A stretch of DNA of 37,181 nt from Rhizobium lentis (GCF_014200175.1 NZ_JACHBD010000025.1:1-37181); one strand, 5' to 3'; shown: positions 23,733 through 32,693, counted from the first letter of the stretch. Notes: generated by a model from the letters alone, not told the origin. Program-made: numbers and translations.

Positions 23733-23972
23733 ATGCCGATCGCCAAGGGAAGGCTGAAAGAGCTGCTGGCCGAAGAAGGCTTGCGGCTTGAGTGGAGCGG
23801 CGCGGTGGACAAGACACAAACGCACCGGCCGCTCGTCAACATCTACCGATCGAATGGTGAAGAAGTCGGTAAACGCTGTTCAGGAGGGCCTAGCCATGAG
23901 ATGGAGTCCGAAGCGTCGAAACGACTGGTGCGCCGGATCGCCGTGAGGATCATTATGGCCGCGATCCTCTAA
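23733..23972 (+). CDS. Small conserved-looking hypothetical protein
   Basis: A 79-aa frame from ATG 23733: MPIAKGRLKELLAEEGLRLE, then DKTQTHRPLVNIYRSNGEEV, GGPSHEMESEASKRLVRRIA and a hydrophobic C-terminus. Charged helices and balanced composition suggest a real protein. I do not recognise the family. The frame is open upstream to 23595 across the tandem repeat, which looks non-coding. It converges on the DUF2934 gene with a 4-base overlap of the 3' ends. Confidence 0.5.
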   Translation: MPIAKGRLKELLAEEGLRLEWSGAVDKTQTHRPLVNIYRSNGEEVGKRCSGGPSHEMESEASKRLVRRIAVRIIMAAIL

Positions 23973-24157
23973 CGTGCCTGACCTTGTTGGTCCAGTTGGG
24001 TGGAAGAAGGCGCATTCCGAGATTGCGGAGCTTGCTGGCCGTCCATCTCCTTCACGGCCAGATCCCAGATCTCGGCGTCCTTTCCTTCGGGGCAACCTTG
24101 ACGTTCCCAAATTGCGTATGCGCGACGGCGTAGCTGCTCTTCATCGTTGAATTGCAT
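23969..24157 (-). CDS. DUF2934 family protein
   Basis: A 62-aa protein beginning MQFNDEEQLRRRAYAIWERQ and continuing with GCPEGKDAEIWDLAVKEM. The RAYxIWExxGxPEGxDxExW pattern defines DUF2934, a small domain frequent in rhizobia with unknown function. GGAGA upstream of ATG 24157 supports the start. The C-terminal 20 residues are Gln/Ser-rich. Confidence 0.8.
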   Translation of the reverse strand: MQFNDEEQLRRRAYAIWERQGCPEGKDAEIWDLAVKEMDGQQAPQSRNAPSSTQLDQQGQAR

Positions 24158-24191
24158 AGTCGTGTCTCCTTGGATGATGGCGAAGCGCGTA

Positions 24192-24344
24192 TTAGGCGCC
24201 GATAAACATATGGATGACTATGGCTATTGAGAGTGCCATTCCTGCCAATGCCGCTGCCTTCATCGCAAAGGACTTGAGAGGGTGGTCGCAGACGGCGCGA
24301 ATTATTTTTTCCGACTGAAAGGGACGTGCGGAAGTAATCAACAT
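24192..24344 (-). CDS. Small single-helix membrane peptide
   Basis: A 50-codon frame from ATG 24344: a charged N-terminus (MLITSARPFQSEKIIRAVCD), then one hydrophobic helix, AMKAAALAGMALSIAIVIHM, and FIGA. GAGG lies about 8 bases upstream. It reads in the same direction as, and upstream of, the DUF2934 gene, and could share its transcript. No family is recognised. Confidence 0.45.
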   Translation of the reverse strand: MLITSARPFQSEKIIRAVCDHPLKSFAMKAAALAGMALSIAIVIHMFIGA

Positions 24345-24618
24345 ATCATCATCCTCATTCCTATGCATCAGTTCTGTATCAAGACGTATCTTCAGCCCGT
24401 AGCGCTAGAAGCATAGCGCGCCTTAAGTGAGCAGAAGTCAAACAGTCCAAGGGCATATCAAGAGAAATACTTATTATATATTTTTGGAACCTTATTGAAG
24501 CGGGCAAGTTGGGGTGCGGACGTGGAGAACGCTGAACACAGCGACCCCTTCTCATGTTCATCCTGAAATTTGCCCAGCGGTGCGGGGTCTTTTCCCCTCA
24601 GGTCAGTTAATTCAACCA
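24345..24618. other. AT-richer gap without a gene
   Basis: The gap holds an AT-rich tract around 24470-24490 but no supported gene. It separates the small membrane peptide from the IstA fragment and may hold the promoter for the leftward pair. Confidence 0.3.
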
Positions 24619-24966
24619 ATGCCGGATCGTAGCCACAGCGCCATCTCTGGCACGAAAGACTTTGGCTGCGCTCGCAACACTGTCACCCGATATCTGCGTG
24701 AAGGTGGAGCGTTGCCTTTTAAGAAGCCGGTTCGGCGCAGTGCTTTCGATGGCCCTGACGATTGGCTTCGCGAAAGGTTCTTCCGTCATGAGGGCAATGC
24801 GGATGTGATCCGCCAGGAATTGTCGAGCGAGCACGGAGTGGTCATCGGTCTGCGTTCGGTAGAGCTTCGAGTCCGGCAATGGCGCCGTGAGTTGAAGGCG
24901 CAGAAGCGCGCGACAGTTCGGTTCGAAACGCCGCCGGGCCGCCAACTGCAGATCGACTTTGGCCAC
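24619..24966 (+). pseudogene. istA: IS21-family transposase IstA, N-terminal fragment
   Basis: The frame reads DFGCARNTVTRYLREGG (the IstA helix-turn-helix), then FDGPDDWLRERFFRHEGNAD, VIRQELSSEHGVVIGLRSVE and RFETPPGRQLQIDFG, where similarity ends abruptly at about 24966. These are the DNA-binding region and the start of the catalytic core of IS21 transposases; the remaining DDE residues and IstB are missing. The extreme N-terminus also looks degraded (RSHSAISGTK). No terminal repeats were found at the borders. An IS21-like end lies about 14.6 kb away at 9941 but need not belong to the same element. Confidence 0.8.
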
Positions 24967-25059
24967 CCACGTATGATGCCGCTCGCGATGACGGACGAGG
25001 CTGAATAGCGCGACGGCAATGTTAGAGGCATGGTGATCAGCCTGCCGGCGCTTACAGCT

Positions 25060-25660
25060 GGCTGAGTCACGGATTCGGAGAGGGGCGGCAATGCTAACAA
25101 GCAACGCGGTGCCTGGACGTTGGTGTTTGAAACGGTCGGGTTCAGGCGTACCACAGTAGTGGGTTCGCTGATCGACCTCGACCGCGCCGTGCCAATCGCC
25201 AAGCGCCAGATAGTCAAGGCCGGCCCGCCGTGCCCGGTATGGGCAAGCCCGATGCGGAGCCCTGTCTGGCGTTGCTTCGCCATCCATCCATTCAGTCAAA
25301 TCCCGCCCCGGGGCGGCGTGTGGTGCAAGGCGCAGGCAATAGAATGACGTCCCTCGCCAACTCGAGCGGTCGGGACTCAACAGCAAGCACGACATTTCCC
25401 GGCACTTCTGCATTCAGCGTCGTCCAAAGCTGCGTTGACTGCAGCGAATCGTGGTTGCCGGGCAAAATTATCCATTGGATCGGGGCGTGGTTCTGCATCT
25501 ACGCGAGAGCCTGTCTTCGCACATCCGGCGCAGGCGTTTCGGTGTCTTCACGAACGCCCCAGTTCAGGGAGCGCGATCGGACTGTAGAGGCAGCTTAGCT
25601 GTCGCCGGAACGATCTGGAACGAAGGTGAATATCGCAGGATGGGAGTACGGTATTTTAGT
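25060..25660 (-). pseudogene. Metallophosphoesterase (SbcD-like DNA repair exonuclease family), heavily decayed
   Basis: On the reverse strand, pieces in several frames reconstruct one protein. They are a DIHLRS metal motif near 25635; NWGVREDTETPAPDVRRQAL then an in-frame TAG; HAPIQWIILPGNHDSLQSTQ with the GNHD metal motif; VILLPAPCTTRRPG; and after further shifts GLDYLALGDWHGAVEVDQRT and YCGTPEPDRFKH. These are the order and motifs of calcineurin-like phosphoesterases of the SbcD/YhaO type. At least three frame breaks and one nonsense codon are needed, so the gene is dead. Its C-terminal end runs towards the IstA fragment, suggesting insertion contributed to its loss. Confidence 0.65.
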
Positions 25661-25730
25661 CCCCGCGGCGCATCGCATCGAGCGATCTTGCTAGCTGCAA
25701 TGTGCGCCGCCGAAAGTGGGTGGTCTCGTT

Positions 25731-25754
25731 CGCCTCGAGCGGAATCGAACCGCT
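25731..25754 (-). other. tRNA 3'-end-like remnant (T-arm plus acceptor strand)
   Basis: The reverse strand has a perfect T-arm, stem AGCGG / CCGCT around loop TTCGATT (25738-25754), followed by seven bases CGAGGCG (25731-25737) where an acceptor strand would be. No D-arm, anticodon arm or matching 5' acceptor strand was found upstream, and no CCA follows. It could be a tRNA 3' end left as an attachment-site scar, or a chance match. Confidence 0.3.
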
Positions 25755-25917
25755 GACCCCACTGTCAGTCGCGTAAGAGGCATTTATGGAACCGCATATC
25801 GTTAATGATGCCCTCAGATATAGGCGTTCGATTAACAACCATGAATGGTGTCTGCAAAGGCGCGATACAAGCTGGCGATCCGCTCGAACTTGTCGCGGCA
25901 GCCGCCGCTGGGACGCG

Positions 25918-26754
25918 TCATTGCGCCAGCCGCGCGGAGGATCCGGCACAATGGCCCGGAAAGGTTTCCTGAAAGTACTGTCCGGGAGAGACACCGAAGG
26001 CCGTCCGGAACACCGCAATGAAGGCGCTGGGGCCCGAGTAGCCGAGCGAGAAGGCGATATCGCTGACGCTTTGGCCGACGGCGAGCCACTCCACTGCTTT
26101 GAGGAGTTTCGCCTGCTGACGCCAGGCGCGGAAACTCATGCCTGTCTCAGATTGGAAATGGCGCTGGAAGCTGCGGGGGGACATGGCCGCACGTGACGCA
26201 AGTTCATCGAGCGGCCAATCGGCACCCGGTTCATTCCGGATGTCTGAAGCGATGCTGCGGAGGCGTTCGGATCCCGGCGAGGGAAGGGACAGCGGCGCGG
26301 CTGGGCTCGTCTCAAGCTGGTCGAGAATGACCGCGACAAGGCGTTCGGCACGAGCACTACCGGCGTCCGCACGAGGTATCTCCAGGAATGCCAGGATCAG
26401 TTCGCGCAGGAGCGGTGTCGTACCGATCACGGAGACCTGGGACGGGAGGTTCACGACCCCGTCGGGGCGAAAGAAAAGGTAGCTGCGCTCCGTCTCCTGC
26501 AGGTATGTCACTTCATGGAGGACGCCGGACGGCACGAATACGGCGCGTTCAGGTGGAACGATGAAGTAGCCCCGCTCGGTCTCCAGCCTTAGCGAACCAC
26601 GCACGATCTGGAAAAGCTGCGCGCGGTGGTGCGTGTGAAAGGAGTAGGTTCGCCCGGCGGGCTCTGCTCCACCCTGAGCGACAGCGGTGTGCGGATAATC
26701 TCCAAATCCGTCTTCCGGCAGATGAACGTTGGTCAGGTTGTCGCGGGCAATCAT
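25918..26754 (-). CDS. AraC-family transcriptional regulator with cupin sensor domain
   Basis: A 278-aa regulator. The N-terminal half is a cupin-like ligand domain (SFHTHHRAQLFQIVRGSLRL, FIVPPERAVFVPSGVLHEV). The C-terminal half has two helix-turn-helix motifs, LDELASRAAMSPRSFQRHFQ and VSDIAFSLGYSGPSAFIAVF, then the RTAFGVSPGQYF signature. It starts at ATG 26754 and is divergent from the DUF1127 gene, 95 bases away. It probably regulates that gene and the methyltransferase behind it, judged by position only. Confidence 0.87.
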   Translation of the reverse strand: MIARDNLTNVHLPEDGFGDYPHTAVAQGGAEPAGRTYSFHTHHRAQLFQIVRGSLRLETERGYFIVPPERAVFVPSGVLHEVTYLQETERSYLFFRPDGVVNLPSQVSVIGTTPLLRELILAFLEIPRADAGSARAERLVAVILDQLETSPAAPLSLPSPGSERLRSIASDIRNEPGADWPLDELASRAAMSPRSFQRHFQSETGMSFRAWRQQAKLLKAVEWLAVGQSVSDIAFSLGYSGPSAFIAVFRTAFGVSPGQYFQETFPGHCAGSSARLAQ

Positions 26755-26849
26755 GGCGTCTCACAGACAAAATTTGACAGACTGCCGATAACACGTCGGA
26801 CGGCATTTCACTAGATTGATATCACCGCAGAACAACTTGGACGTAAGTT

Positions 26850-27083
26850 ATGACATTCGAACTCCGACAAACTGAAATCTCGGATCGCTTTGCGCCTAGC
26901 GTGCTGACGAAGCTGATAGCTTTACGAATTCGAGCGCCCGTCGTCCTTCAATGGTGGCAACGGCGCGAAACAGAAGAGGCACTACAGTGGCTATCGGACC
27001 GCGAGCTGGCGGACATAGGCGTCGCGCGTCATGAGATTCGCGAGCTGGCGCGATCGCAGGCAACCGCATTGTCAGAGAGGTAA
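26850..27083 (+). CDS. DUF1127 domain protein
   Basis: A 77-aa protein whose C-terminal half carries the DUF1127 pattern: WWQRRETEEALQWLSDRELA then DIGVARHEIRELAR. Small arginine-rich DUF1127 proteins occur throughout alphaproteobacteria and some bind RNA and affect phosphate or carbon responses; the role of this one is unknown. The N-terminal 35 residues are specific to it. It ends 5 bases before the methyltransferase start, so the two form an operon. Confidence 0.82.
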   Translation: MTFELRQTEISDRFAPSVLTKLIALRIRAPVVLQWWQRRETEEALQWLSDRELADIGVARHEIRELARSQATALSER

Positions 27084-27088
27084 ACAAG

Positions 27089-27823
27089 ATGCACGACGAT
27101 GGTTTTTTTGACGATGAAGTCGCGGCTAGCTACGACGACGCTGACGGGATCTCGGCCCCGGAGGTCGTTGATCCGGCGGTCAGTCTCCTGGCCGAGTTCG
27201 CAGTCGGCGGGCGCGTTCTGGAGTTCGCGATCGGTACAGGGCGCTTGGCGCTGCCTCTCGCGCGGAAAGGGATAGAGGTAGAAGGCATCGAGCTTTCGCG
27301 AGCGATGGTGTCTCGCCTTCGCGCCAAAGAGGGCGGCGCCGAAATTCCTGTGGCGATCGGCGACATCGCGACAACGCGTGTCGGCAGGCGCTTTCCCCTC
27401 GTTTATCTGGCTTTCAACACGATCAACAACCTGACGTCGCAGGAAGCGCAGGTCGCTTGTTTTCTGAACGCGGCCGCGCACCTTGAAACTGGCGGGCACT
27501 TCCTAATCGAGGTTGGCGTCCCGCCGCTTCAGCGGCTTCCGCTCGGCGAGACGATCCTGGCGTTCGACCGCACTGAGACGCATTGGGGGCTCGACGAGTA
27601 CGACGTGGTAAGCCAGAATTTCACCTCCCATCACATCCGGATCCGGGACGGGAACTACAGGCACTTCTCGATCCCGTTGCGTTATGCATGGCCAGCTGAA
27701 CTAGATCTTATGGCGCGGCTGGCCGGCCTAAAGCTCAAAAATCGATGGGGCGGCTGGAAAAAGGAGCCGTTCACAAGCGTCAGCGATCGACATATCTCCG
27801 TTTGGCAGAAGATCGCCGATTAG
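27089..27823 (+). CDS. Class I SAM-dependent methyltransferase
   Basis: A 244-aa Rossmann-type methyltransferase. Motif I is GGRVLEFAIGTGRLALPLA (residues 40-58), with the acidic residue after beta-2 in VEGIELSRAMVSRLRAK, then IPVAIGDIATTRVG, VYLAFNTINNL and GGHFLIEVGVPPLQR. Such enzymes methylate small molecules or proteins in the cytoplasm; the substrate is not evident. It follows DUF1127 by 5 bases and lies opposite the AraC gene, so it is a likely target of that regulator. Confidence 0.83.
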   Translation: MHDDGFFDDEVAASYDDADGISAPEVVDPAVSLLAEFAVGGRVLEFAIGTGRLALPLARKGIEVEGIELSRAMVSRLRAKEGGAEIPVAIGDIATTRVGRRFPLVYLAFNTINNLTSQEAQVACFLNAAAHLETGGHFLIEVGVPPLQRLPLGETILAFDRTETHWGLDEYDVVSQNFTSHHIRIRDGNYRHFSIPLRYAWPAELDLMARLAGLKLKNRWGGWKKEPFTSVSDRHISVWQKIAD

Positions 27824-28012
27824 GCCAGGGAGATGGACGAGCGGAAGGCAATGGCGACGGAGACTTCCACAAAGGTCACCTGCGATGCCTGCTGGGAGGC
27901 GGAGACAAGTTCCCTTTACGACCGGGAACGGAGCGCAAGCATAGAGTGGAAAGGCCCGCCAGCACGCACCAGCAGATAGGTAGCAAGGCCCCGACTTTGA
28001 GGGGATTTGTCG

Positions 28013-28954
28013 TTATGAATCCTCGCCGAAATCTCTGTCTGACTGGCGTTTCGTCTCGGCCTTTATCCACTCACGAAAGGCTAGGATACATGGATCCTCG
28101 CTGCTGCTCTCTGGGTAAACCAGATGATAGGCATATTCCGGTGCTACGCTGATGGCGATGTCGAATACCTTTACCAACCTGCCATCGGCGAGGTCACTTG
28201 CGATCATGTCGAGGTCGGCCAGACCGATCCCGCCGCCATCGATGACCGCTTGAACCACATGGCCCGAATCGGTGAAACCAACACATCGGCTATCGTCGAA
28301 GTCGGTGACACCGGCCGCAGCCATCCACATCCGCCAATTGGGCCAAACCATACCGTCGGTCTTCCAGTTTACGTGAAAGAGCGTGTGATTAAGTAGATCC
28401 CGCGGCTCGTCCAGTTTGGAACCGCTCTCGATTAGCTTCGGACTACAAACCGGTGCGATGATCGTGTCGAATAAGCGGTCCGATCGCGCCTGGTCATAGT
28501 TCCCGGTGCCGAACCGGATCGCGAGGTCGATGTCGTTCACGGCGAAGTCTCGAACCTCGTCAGTAATGTCGAAGGTCAGTTCAAGAGCTGGGTGTTCGGC
28601 ACGGAAGCCCGGGAGTCTGGGCAGGAGCCAATTCGTGGCAAATCGTGCGCTGGTAGAGATACGTAGGTGCGCCGGGTTCCGTGCCATTCTGCGGGCGCGG
28701 CTGATGCCGCGCTGCAGCGTATCCAGGGCGTCCGCGGCAGCCTTGAGCAACAAGGCGCCGCTCGGCGTGAGCCGGATGCTACGACTAGTGCGCATGAACA
28801 GCACAAGGCCGAGCTGCTCCTCGATTTCTTTGATCTGATGGCTGACTGCTGCGGGCGTCAGTCCGACCTCAGCGGCGGCACGCGTGAAGTTCAGGTGTCG
28901 CCCTGCCGCCTCGAAGATCCTGAGGGCTCGTGTTCCGGGCAGCGTGCGGCTCAT
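28013..28954 (-). CDS. LysR-family transcriptional regulator (GcvA-like)
   Basis: A 313-aa LysR regulator. The N-terminal helix-turn-helix is FTRAAAEVGLTPAAVSHQIK, preceded by ALRIFEAAGRHLN, and the substrate domain has LRISTSARFATNWLLPRLPG, NDIDLAIRFGTGNY and GIGLADLDMIASDLADGRLV, all typical of the GcvA/AmpR-like branch. It is divergent from the class IV aminotransferase gene across 134 bases, the usual LysR layout, and probably activates it. Confidence 0.87.
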   Translation of the reverse strand: MSRTLPGTRALRIFEAAGRHLNFTRAAAEVGLTPAAVSHQIKEIEEQLGLVLFMRTSRSIRLTPSGALLLKAAADALDTLQRGISRARRMARNPAHLRISTSARFATNWLLPRLPGFRAEHPALELTFDITDEVRDFAVNDIDLAIRFGTGNYDQARSDRLFDTIIAPVCSPKLIESGSKLDEPRDLLNHTLFHVNWKTDGMVWPNWRMWMAAAGVTDFDDSRCVGFTDSGHVVQAVIDGGGIGLADLDMIASDLADGRLVKVFDIAISVAPEYAYHLVYPESSSEDPCILAFREWIKAETKRQSDRDFGEDS

Positions 28955-29088
28955 CGATCTTCAAGTCCTGTTTGACGATTCATCGAAAACTATTCGTTTC
29001 TCTAAATTCATTCAATCAAAGACAGTCTGGGCATCGGCAACCATGTGCGCGGGGCGGTCCGCCCCGGCACCGATCCCGGAGTGAATAA
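28955..29088. promoter_or_regulatory. Divergent LysR / aminotransferase promoter region
   Basis: This 134-base gap is locally AT-rich (28975-29025) and must contain the promoters of both genes and presumably the LysR site. I could not single out one convincing T-N11-A box. GGAGTGAATAA directly precedes the aminotransferase ATG. Confidence 0.45.
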
Positions 29089-29904
29089 ATGTCACCTTCC
29101 CCATCCTCTTTCGTCGTCGAGCGCAATGGGCGGATGGCGACCGCAGACGACCTAGCTCCGCTCGCCTTCGCGGGCTACGCCCACTTCACCGCGATGCAGG
29201 TGCGTGAGGGCAAAATTCGCGGTTTGAACCTTCATCTGGAGCGGCTTCGGGGTGCCTCGGTTGAACTGTTCGGTTGGGCACTGCCAGACGACCGGGTCCG
29301 ATCCTATCTGCGGGCGGCGCTGGAGGGCGGCCCGGCTGACCTCTCGCTGCTGGCAACGGTGTACTCCCCGGCCGGAGAGTTCACGGTGGCCGGATCTGAT
29401 GTCGAACCCGAAGTGTTGGTTCGCACCGGGCCAGCTGCGTCTGGCCCGAAAGGCCCGCTGGCTCTAGCCGCGGTCGAGTACGAACGCACCATTCCAGCCG
29501 TAAAGCACGTCGGTGAGGTGGCTAAGACATATTTCCTCCGGCAGGCGGTCCGGCAGGGCTTCGATGATGCCGCCTTCGTTGATCGAACCGGGAAGTTGAG
29601 CGAAGGGACGATCTGGAATCTGGCCTTCTGGGACGGCGCCGCGGTGGTCTGGCCCGCAGCAGACGTCCTCCTCGGCACCACAATGAGTATTGTTCGCCGG
29701 CAACTGGATCGCCTCGGTGTCTCCCAGCGCATCCGAGACGTTACGCGCGATGAACTATCAACCTTTGCCGGAGCGGCGGTCATGAACTCGTGGACACCGG
29801 GTGTGCCTGTTCACCGGATCGGCTCGGTATCATTGCCCGAGGCCCCGTCCTTCCTGGAAGTGCTTCACCGCGCCTATCACTCCGAGCCGCTCGTGACTCC
29901 TTGA
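29089..29904 (+). CDS. Class IV PLP-dependent aminotransferase / aminodeoxychorismate-lyase-like protein
   Basis: A 271-aa fold-type IV PLP protein. The lysine in VGEVAKTYFLRQAVRQGFDD is the likely Schiff-base residue, and GKLSEGTIWNLAFWDG carries the conserved glutamate-Gly-x-x-x-Asn of the family. The N-terminal domain has FTAMQVREGKIRGLNLHLER. The fold includes branched-chain and D-amino-acid aminotransferases and PabC. This branch of diverged proteins has no settled substrate. GGAG precedes the ATG. Its divergent LysR partner suggests inducible expression. Confidence 0.82.
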   Translation: MSPSPSSFVVERNGRMATADDLAPLAFAGYAHFTAMQVREGKIRGLNLHLERLRGASVELFGWALPDDRVRSYLRAALEGGPADLSLLATVYSPAGEFTVAGSDVEPEVLVRTGPAASGPKGPLALAAVEYERTIPAVKHVGEVAKTYFLRQAVRQGFDDAAFVDRTGKLSEGTIWNLAFWDGAAVVWPAADVLLGTTMSIVRRQLDRLGVSQRIRDVTRDELSTFAGAAVMNSWTPGVPVHRIGSVSLPEAPSFLEVLHRAYHSEPLVTP

Positions 29905-30069
29905 TGCCGGAATAGGCATGCCGCTACTTCAGGGGCCAGATTATGGCCCTGAGCCGCCGAGCATGTGTCTTGTGGACGAGTGTTGTTATTCTACATCTGC
30001 GAAAGTCGATCACCGTGAGATCGGCAAAACAGGCGTTCGATCTGACGTCGCTGGCCTCCATGTGCCACC

Positions 30070-30175
30070 TTATCCGGCTAAGGTCATCGGGCCAGCTTTA
30101 GTGTCAATTCGCCGGGTAAAGTCTCCAGCCACTGCCGCAGCAACGACAATCGAAATGTTCGAAGACAGATCCGCG
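30070..30175 (-). pseudogene. Chemoreceptor (HAMP-linker) scrap
   Basis: On the reverse strand a short frame reads DLSSNISIVVAAAVAGDFTR followed by RIDTKAGPMTLAG and a stop. The pattern DLSSxIxxVVxAAVxGDFxxRID is characteristic of the HAMP-repeat linker of rhizobial methyl-accepting proteins. Nothing of the receptor is found on either side. It lies in the 371-base gap 29905-30275, which otherwise shows no gene. Confidence 0.4.
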
Positions 30176-30275
30176 CTCTCGCTCTCTGGCTGTACATCTG
30201 CCAATCAGCTAGACATGATTGAATAATTCCGCTGGCATGATAGCTTTCGTGCGTGACAAAACGGGGCGGGAATGA

Positions 30276-31915
30276 ATGATCCAACGTGGAGCGCCCATGT
30301 CCGGTCGGCCTGATGAACTCGTGTCTTTTTTTGGCGAGGGCCTGAAACTCACCAATGCTCTCCCGCGGTTACGAAGGCCTACGAAATTGCAGCGGCGTCA
30401 GGGGCGACCCTTTGGGATCTATATCCGGAGCTGCTTGATCCCGACCAAAGGTCGATGATCGAAGCCGTGCTTGCCGGTGGCCTGCCACGCAACATCGCGA
30501 TCGGCGGTTCGCCCGGCAAAAGTCGCAGTGTTCTCGTTTTCGGTACTGAACGGGGCCTTGGGGTCGTCGAGGCAAGCGCGAATTCTGAGGCGTCGACCGG
30601 AGGGGCCGATCGCGCGCTCCTTCTTCATCAGGCCAGACATGACGTTCTGACGGGACTGGCAAACCGCCGCCAATTCACCAGCGATCTCGAGACAAGCTTT
30701 CCCGTGCCTAAGGGTCACAAGCTCGCGCTGATGCTGCTAGATCTGGATGACTTCAAACCAGTCAACGACACGCTTGGGCACGGCGCCGGCGACGTGGTGC
30801 TCAAAATGACGGCGGAACGGATCCAAGAGATACTTCGCGACGGGTGAAACCGCCTACAGACTTGCGGGCGACGAATTCGCCGTCATTCAGCGGGGCCGGG
30901 ATCAGCCTGCGGAGGCCGAAGACCTGGCTGGATCCCTGGTCCGCGCGTTCAAAGAGCCATTCACCATCGACGGGATCGATGTATTTGTCGGCGCAAGCGT
31001 GGGAATTGCCATTGCGCCGACCGATGGCAATGACGGCGAACAGTTGATGAAGGCAGCCGACATCGCGCTCTATGCTGCCAAGAACGATGGACGCGGCCGG
31101 GCGAGAACGTTCAACCTCTCGATGATGATCATGCTGGAGCAGCGTGAGACGCTGAGGCGCAGTTTGCGTGTGGCCCTCAAGGAGCGGCAGTTCTTCATCG
31201 AATATCAGCCGTTGGTGGAGGTGTCGGAGGGAATCGTCGGCTTCGAGGCGCTGCTGCGTTGGCGTCATCCTTATGCCGGAGTGATTCCGCGGAGTGTTTT
31301 CATCCGATGGCCGAAGCCGACGGTCTCATGGGAGATATTGGAGCGTGGGTTCTTGAACAGGCGTGCAGCGAGGCGTCGACGTGGCCTTCGCATTTCATCG
31401 TGGCGGTCAATCTCTCGCCGGCAGAATTCCTCCGCGGCGGCTTCACCGATCGGGTATCCGGAATCCTCGACGAGGTCGGGTTTCCGGCAGAGAGATTGGA
31501 GATCGAGATAACCGAAAGCGTTCTGCTTGAGCGCACCACCAACAATCTCGACATACTCCATACTCTCGAGGTCCTGGGCGTCCGAATCGCACTCGACGAC
31601 TTTGGCACTCGCTATTCATCCCTCAGCTACCTACAAAACTTTCCGTTCGACACGATCAAGATCGACCGGCACTTTATCAAGGATGTCGAGACCAATCCGT
31701 AGAGCCAGACCATCGTCCGCTTCGTCATCGGCCTTGCACATGGGCTGGGTATGCGAATTACGGCCGAAGGCGTCGAAACGGCCGGTCAGGCGACGTGGCT
31801 TAGAAGAGAGAAATGCGATCGACTACAAGGGCATCTTTTGGGTGCCCCGATGTCCTCCGAAGCCATCGGCGATTTCCTGCGTCAGGGGTTGTTCGCGGCG
31901 GCTTGGATAAGCTAG
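30276..31915 (+). pseudogene. GGDEF-EAL cyclic-di-GMP protein, three frameshifts and a nonsense codon
   Basis: Reading across frames gives one protein. It has an N-terminal domain (FFGEGLKLTNAL, then shift near 30365, AYEIAAASGATLWDLYPELL), a GGDEF domain (HDVLTGLANRRQF, LMLLDLDDFKPVNDTLGHG, shift near 30841, YRLAGDEFAVI) and an EAL domain. The EAL domain has GFEALLRWRHP, a shift near 31306, AVNLSPAEF, EITESVLL, ALDDFGTRYSSLSYL and TIKIDRHFIKDV. TAG at 31700 interrupts it before IVRFVIGLAHGLGMRITAEG. The active-site loop reads AGDEF instead of GGDEF and the EAL loop DDFGTRYSS instead of DDFGTGYSS. As written no functional c-di-GMP enzyme is made, though a separate EAL piece might be translated from an internal start. 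Confidence 0.85.
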
Positions 31916-32072
31916 ACTGATGAAGCGCCGACTGCGTCTCGCGGCGGCGCGCTGGCAGGCTTCCGAGCTAAGGGCGGAACGTATCCTCCCCCGAATGTCA
32001 TTTCTATCTTCCATTGCCGTCACCCCGCGGAAAGCTCCTCCTCGGCGTCGATGGCCAGCGCCCTGCATACGG

Positions 32073-32693
32073 TCACCCAAATGCAGCGACGACGGCGTGT
32101 GCCAAAGCGGTGGTCGCCGCCAAGGCCAGGACTGAAAGTCCGGCTCCGATCAAAGCAACCAATCCATCGCGTTCCATCGGTGCGACTGCGATGACGATCA
32201 GGGCGAAGGCCCGCAAAAAATTCCCGAAGGGTATGGGCAGTGCGATTGCGATGGCGAGAAGAAAGATGGGAATGCCGAGCAGCATCCGCACTGGTTTGCC
32301 GGCGAGGACCGCAAGCCGGTCACGTCGCATCATCTTTTCCGCCCAGGCGACGAGAGGTGCCCCGTATAGCGAAGCGCGGAATCCACGACCGCTGTCGAAA
32401 GCATGCGCCGCTTAAGAGCAGAAGGGAGCCAGACGGTCTCGCGTCCCACCGCGATTTGGAGAGCGACCATTGGCCAACGGCGTTCCAAACACCATCCCAA
32501 ACGGACCAGGAACTGGCATAAGTGTCGGCAAAGTCAGAAGCAGGGCGACCAGGGAAGTGCCGGCCTGTCCCAGGACGGATATGGCCCTTCCGACTTCGAT
32601 ACCGCCGTCAGCGCGGCCCTGAGCGGCAAGCTCGCGCAGGCTGCCCGAGGCGACCCCTTCCCTACGCTCAGACTCTCCATTGCGCTTCGTCAT
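32073..32693 (-). pseudogene. exoD: ExoD-family exopolysaccharide synthesis protein, two frameshifts
   Basis: The reverse strand starts at ATG 32693 and reads LVALLLTLPTLMPVPGPFGM VFGT, the ExoD N-terminal helix and its conserved proline loop. A shift near 32475 leads to VALQIAVGRETVWLP, and another near 32360 leads to PLVAWAEKMMRRDRL, LGIPIFLLAIAIALPIPFGN and APMERDGLVALIGAGLSVLA. The joined protein has normal ExoD order and length (about 206 residues). ExoD is an inner-membrane protein affecting exopolysaccharide production and alkaline tolerance in rhizobia. The start overlaps the stop of a 61-aa frame (ATGA). Confidence 0.75.

Noticed and set aside
27832..27978. 48-aa forward frame starting MDERKAMATETSTK
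   Set aside because: The ribosome site overlaps the start and no homology is recognised; may be chance.
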